Source: Candidatus Limnocylindrales bacterium (GTDB lineage Bacteria > Desulfobacterota > Binatia > UBA1149 > CAITLU01). From it: 64,000 nt of DNA. The DNA lies in NCBI GenBank assembly GCA_035626395.1, contig DASPNR010000042.1:474484-538483 (forward strand). Reading direction: 5' to 3'. Positions 60,601 through 64,000 of the stretch are shown here, piece by piece (position 1 is the stretch's first letter; every line of letters starts with the position of its first letter). The notes beneath the pieces were generated by a model. That model ran no database searches. It had not been told where the DNA came from and saw only the letters and a list, made by a program, of their open reading frames with translations. The position numbers were made by a program, and so were the translations under genes.

Positions 60601-63051
60601 CTACCTGGCCAGCAGTCGGTCCACGTACGTCTTGGGCGCCACGCGAACGATGGCGCCGGTGGGGCAGGAGGCCACGCACGCCGCGCGGGGCGCGCCGCGT
60701 TTCGCCGGAAGGCTCATGCACAGGTCGCACTTCACCGCGACCTTGGCCTGATCGGCCTTCTCCTGGTCGGCGCGGCGCCTCTCGCCCCAGCCGAACAGGA
60801 GCCGCAGCAGCACGTTCGGCGCCGGCTTCCGGTCCACCGCCGCCATCTGAATGACGCCGTAAGGACAGTTGCTCGCGCAGTTCCCGCACCCGATGCAGTT
60901 GTCCATGATGTAGACCTCGCCGTTGGGATGGCGGCGAAGCGCATCGGGCGGACAGTCGGTCATGCACTTGGGGTTCTCGCAGTGCCGGCACGAGGTCGGG
61001 ATGTGCACGGTCGCGAAGGTCGGCCCCGCTTCGCGGTCCAGCCGCGAGACGCCGCCGTGCGTGGCCGCACACGCCGACTCGCAGTTGTCGCACCGCACGC
61101 ACAGCGACTCGTCGATGAGCAGGATGTCGGTGGCCTCGCCGGCGCCGGCGCTCATCAGGAACTCGACCAGATCGCTCGAGCGCTTGTCGGAGGCGCGCAC
61201 CGCGTTGTCGATCAGGCGCGTGGACTCGAGCGCCTTGAGCTCCTTGCGCAGCTCGGCGTGGCGCTCGACGAAGGGCAGCAGCGCATCGGTCGGTATGCGG
61301 ATCGTCTCGGTGTAGATCGTCGCGCGCACCGTCGCGCTGCGCTTGCCCTGCGGCGCGAACAGCGCCATCTCGCCGATGATGTTGCCGGCCGGCAGGTAGG
61401 CCAGCACCTGGTCGACGCCTCCCCGCCGCCGCGACACGGTGACCGAGCCGCGACGGATCAGATGCAGGCCGTTGGAATCGGCGCCTTCCTCGAACAGCAC
61501 CTGTCCCTGCCTGAAGGACTCGATCACCGACTGGTGCGCGAGCTCGCGCAGCTCGGCCACGGGCACGCCGGGCGCGAGCTGGGTCTGCAGCTTGCGCAGG
61601 ATGAATACCTCGTCGATGGCGCGACGCACGGAAGGCACCGAGCTCATCAGCTTGATCATCGAAAGGCGCGGCGTCTCGATGAGCACGCAGCCTTCCCCGG
61701 CAATCACCGTTGCCGATCGCCGCCGGCCCGACAGCAGGCTCATCTCGCCGAAGAACTCGCCGGCGCCGACGCGGAAGCGCTTCTCTTCGCCGCCGGCGCC
61801 GTCATGGCGATACGTCGTGTCGTTGGCCTCGTCGCTTGGCGGCGCGACGACCTCGACGTATCCGTCCAGCACCGAGTAGAAGCTGTCGGTGAAGTCGTTG
61901 CGCCGGTACACGACCTGGTCCTTGGCGGGCGTGTGCACGTCCGAGTCGACGAGGAACTCGCGAAGCTGGATCGCCGTGATGCCGGCAAAGACCGGGAGCC
62001 TGTTCTGGATCCGCTCCAGCACCTCGCTGACGCTGCCGCGCAGCGCGGCGAACTTCTCGCGCAGAATCGGCTCGTCTCCGGGCTCGACGTGGTTGCCGAG
62101 GATGTGCTCGATCACCTCGTAGCCCTGGTTCATGCAGTGCTTGATGAGCGGGTAGCCTGCGATCGCGCCGACAAGATGGATGCCGGCGACATTGGACTCG
62201 TAGCTCTGGGAGATGGGAGGGACTGCGGATTCGCCTTCGGAAGCGAAGGCAACGCCGAGGCCTTCGAGGAACTTGCGCGGAGGCACCGCTCCGAGCCGCC
62301 CGATGAGCATCTCGCAGGGCAGCTCGAGCTCGCCGTCACGCGTCTCCAGAACTACGCCGCCTTCGATGATGCGCTGCACCTGCGCGTGCGTGTAGTGCGC
62401 GATCGCTCCCTGCTTGATCGCCTGCTCGATGGCCTGGCGGTTGCGCGGCTTGGCGCGGGCGAAGTCGTCGCGGCGGTTGACGATGGCGACTTCGTTGCGC
62501 TCGGCCAGCGCCAGAGCGTTCTCGATGCCGGCATCGCCGACTCCCACCACCACCACGCGCTTGTCCGCGTGCTCGCCAGGATCGTCGAGCTGGTAGGTGA
62601 CGTGCGGGAGGTGAGCGCCTTCGCATTCGAACATGCGAAGGTTTCCCTGCAGGCCGATGGCCAGGACGATGGCCCGGGCGCCCAGGCGGCGGCCGTTCTT
62701 GAGCGTGACGGTGAAATCGCCCGCGGCGCCTTCGATGCGCGCCACTTCGAACTCGGCGCCGCTCCAAAGGTTGGTGCCGGCGGCGGCGGTGGCGCTGGCC
62801 CATCCCTCCAGCACCTGCTCGCGCCTGCCAGCCTGGAAGGGCAGAGCCAGGTCCTTGCGCAGCTCGAGGGCGGGCGGCTCGTCCATGACGTGCTTGCCCT
62901 TCTGGTACTTGAAGATCGTGTTGGCCAGACGACCGCGCTCGAGGACCACGTGCGAGACGCCGCGCCGGGCTGCCTGCGAGCCGGCGGCCAGGCCGGCGGG
63001 TCCGCCGCCGACGATGACGATCTCGAAACCATCGGCCGCGCTCTGCGCCAC
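60601..63051 (-). CDS. FAD oxidoreductase fused to two cyclic-nucleotide-binding domains and four [4Fe-4S] clusters
   Basis: 816 residues. N-terminal thioredoxin-reductase-like FAD/NAD(P) domain (IVIVGGGPAGLAAG, second Rossmann VVVVGVGDAGIENA) to about 320; two cyclic-nucleotide-binding domains (about 345-490 and 495-610; FFGEMSLLSGRRRSATV and IIGEMALFAPQGKRSATV); DmsB-like C-terminal ferredoxin with CVRCDNCESAC, CRHCENPKCMTDC, CIGCGNCASNC and CDLC...CVASC. Soluble. GTG at 63051 with GGAGG six bases upstream. An NAD(P)H/ferredoxin-type electron hub under nucleotide control is plausible; the partner is unknown. Confidence 0.85.
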   Translation of the reverse strand: MAQSAADGFEIVIVGGGPAGLAAGSQAARRGVSHVVLERGRLANTIFKYQKGKHVMDEPPALELRKDLALPFQAGRREQVLEGWASATAAAGTNLWSGAEFEVARIEGAAGDFTVTLKNGRRLGARAIVLAIGLQGNLRMFECEGAHLPHVTYQLDDPGEHADKRVVVVGVGDAGIENALALAERNEVAIVNRRDDFARAKPRNRQAIEQAIKQGAIAHYTHAQVQRIIEGGVVLETRDGELELPCEMLIGRLGAVPPRKFLEGLGVAFASEGESAVPPISQSYESNVAGIHLVGAIAGYPLIKHCMNQGYEVIEHILGNHVEPGDEPILREKFAALRGSVSEVLERIQNRLPVFAGITAIQLREFLVDSDVHTPAKDQVVYRRNDFTDSFYSVLDGYVEVVAPPSDEANDTTYRHDGAGGEEKRFRVGAGEFFGEMSLLSGRRRSATVIAGEGCVLIETPRLSMIKLMSSVPSVRRAIDEVFILRKLQTQLAPGVPVAELRELAHQSVIESFRQGQVLFEEGADSNGLHLIRRGSVTVSRRRGGVDQVLAYLPAGNIIGEMALFAPQGKRSATVRATIYTETIRIPTDALLPFVERHAELRKELKALESTRLIDNAVRASDKRSSDLVEFLMSAGAGEATDILLIDESLCVRCDNCESACAATHGGVSRLDREAGPTFATVHIPTSCRHCENPKCMTDCPPDALRRHPNGEVYIMDNCIGCGNCASNCPYGVIQMAAVDRKPAPNVLLRLLFGWGERRRADQEKADQAKVAVKCDLCMSLPAKRGAPRAACVASCPTGAIVRVAPKTYVDRLLAR

Positions 63052-63144
63052 GAACGCCTCCCGCCAGTGCAACGGCCGCGATGATCGCGGCGTGCGCCGA
63101 CCCTATCGCAGCGTCCGCGGCCAGGGAACCCGCTGCGCCGCGCG

Positions 63145-63549
63145 CTACGGAACCTGCTGCCAGCGCGCAGTGGCGCAATGACCGTGCGCGTCGAAAAGGA
63201 TCAGCAGCTGGGGGCCGGCCTTGCCCGGCGCAGAGAAATCGTAAACCCATGCCGCGCTCGTCTCGCAGTACGGCGCGTTGTCGCACGTGGTCGGTCTGCC
63301 CAGGCTGCTGGCGATCTGCGTGCGCGTCAGAGTCCGCAGCGAAGTCAGGTCGATGCTGGCCGCCGACATGTCGGCGCCGGCGCGGGCAGCGTCGAGCCCC
63401 GCCCGAAGCTGGCTCAGAAGCTGCTTGGACAGCCGCTCCTGCTCGGCCTTCTCCTCGGCACTGGCGGCCACTGCGGGCGCAGGGGGATCGGGCGCGAAAA
63501 GCATGAACATCGCGGTGAAACAGCAGGCTCGGACCAACCTCCAGCGCAC
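63145..63549 (-). CDS. Small secreted hypothetical protein
   Basis: 134 residues with a signal peptide (CCFTAMFMLFAPDPPAPAVAA), a helical middle and a C-terminal segment TRTQIASSLGRPTTCDNAPYCETSAAWVYDF ending AHGHCATARWQQV, reminiscent of small SmpA/BamE-like lipoprotein-type folds but not matching a named family. GTG at 63549 has GAGGGAG upstream and lies 12 bases after the VanX-like stop, so the two are co-transcribed. Confidence 0.6.
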   Translation of the reverse strand: MRWRLVRACCFTAMFMLFAPDPPAPAVAASAEEKAEQERLSKQLLSQLRAGLDAARAGADMSAASIDLTSLRTLTRTQIASSLGRPTTCDNAPYCETSAAWVYDFSAPGKAGPQLLILFDAHGHCATARWQQVP

Positions 63550-63561
63550 GCAGCGGCTCCC

Positions 63562-64000
63562 TCAATCACCGATCGGGACGTCGAAGTGGCTGTCGGGATA
63601 CGGCTCGTTCACCAGAGCGTAGTGCCACCACTCCTTCTCGTAGTTGCGGAAGCCGCCCTCTTCCATTGCGGCCCGTAGAAGGTCGCGGTGGATGCGGGCC
63701 TGGGCGGTGATGGCCGGGTGATCGGTGGCCGCGGAGGGGTCGAAGAAGTCGTAGGTGGTGCCCATGTCCAGCTCGAAGCTGCCTGCCGCCGACGATCGCA
63801 CCAGCGTCAGGTCCACGGTGCTGGCGCGGCTGTGGCCCGAGCACTCGGCAATATATCCGTCGGCGATGATGCGGCTCTTGTCGACGCCAGGATAATAGCT
63901 CCCCTTGGTCGACGTGTCGGCGTGGTCGCGCGCCCAGCGCACGAAATCGTCGACCGCTCGCTGCGGGCGGTAGCAGTCCAGCACGCGCAGGCCCAGCCCC
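63562..64000 (-). CDS. VanX-like D-alanyl-D-alanine dipeptidase, 5' end beyond window
   Basis: The last 146 codons are present. GLRVLDCYRPQRAVDDFVRWA, SGHSRASTVDLTLV (zinc ligands His and Asp), MGTTYDFFDP and EWWHY (catalytic Glu and third ligand His) make this a VanX/DdpX-type zinc dipeptidase of the periplasm. They cleave D-Ala-D-Ala in cell-wall turnover; being outside a van cluster it is probably housekeeping. The start lies to the right of the window. Confidence 0.85.
   Translation of the reverse strand, partial: GLGLRVLDCYRPQRAVDDFVRWARDHADTSTKGSYYPGVDKSRIIADGYIAECSGHSRASTVDLTLVRSSAAGSFELDMGTTYDFFDPSAATDHPAITAQARIHRDLLRAAMEEGGFRNYEKEWWHYALVNEPYPDSHFDVPIGD

Overview
The window is a high-GC (roughly two-thirds G+C), gene-dense stretch of a Gram-negative chromosome. 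Signal peptides, lipoboxes, outer-membrane barrels, MlaA/MlaC and multiheme periplasmic cytochromes all point to a diderm. Several traits together resemble uncultured Binatota or other 'Desulfobacterota/Deltaproteobacteria-like' genomes: secreted dockerin-like proteins with Thr/Ser linkers, a DUF6351 protein, a lanthanide-type PQQ alcohol dehydrogenase linked to a caa3 oxidase, and an alternative-function chemosensory cluster. This placement is inference from gene content; no rRNA, tRNA or other phylogenetic marker is present. I see no insertion sequences, phage genes or CRISPR array.

Layout. 1-867: cut secreted protein and a Cys-rich lipoprotein. 1103-10040: tightly coupled chemosensory operon (CheW, CheR-TPR, CheW, MCP, CheA-REC, CheB, REC-histidine kinase) without flagellar genes. 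10140-31198: mostly single genes: dockerin-like proteins, SGNH hydrolase, Het-C/TSP3 protein, two DsbA-like proteins, methyltransferases, DUF6351 protein, MlaA/MlaC, glutamate dehydrogenase with a multiheme cytochrome, RlmI, a TMTC-like membrane protein, a glyoxalase-fold protein and a rhomboid protease. 31208-36553: flavinylation locus (porin, FMN-binding protein, membrane protein, ApbE, Bfd, plus a divergent second ApbE) with a Fur-box-like site in the divergent promoter region. 37802-48197: five-gene electron-conduit operon (diheme cytochrome b, FHA-decaheme cytochrome, HbpS/GlcG lipoprotein, large outer-membrane barrel, decaheme-LVIVD fusion). 48449-50397: two ferritin-like proteins and a clear terminator. 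50524-58941: XoxF-type dehydrogenase, XoxJ, cytochrome c, caa3 oxidase subunits and CtaG in one operon. 59137-64000: crotonase, a small C-terminal-domain protein, a FAD / cyclic-nucleotide-binding / four-[4Fe-4S] fusion, and a VanX-type dipeptidase cut by the window end.

Working together: the dehydrogenase operon encodes a complete predicted path from a periplasmic alcohol through cytochrome c to oxygen. The decaheme operon encodes a predicted path from the quinone pool (cytochrome b with two HX13H pairs) through a periplasmic decaheme to a barrel and a second decaheme, i.e. a candidate trans-outer-membrane electron conduit. The flavin locus may be an iron-responsive extracytoplasmic redox system. 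The electron-conduit operon, with its FHA and LVIVD fusions, is the best candidate for an undescribed system here.
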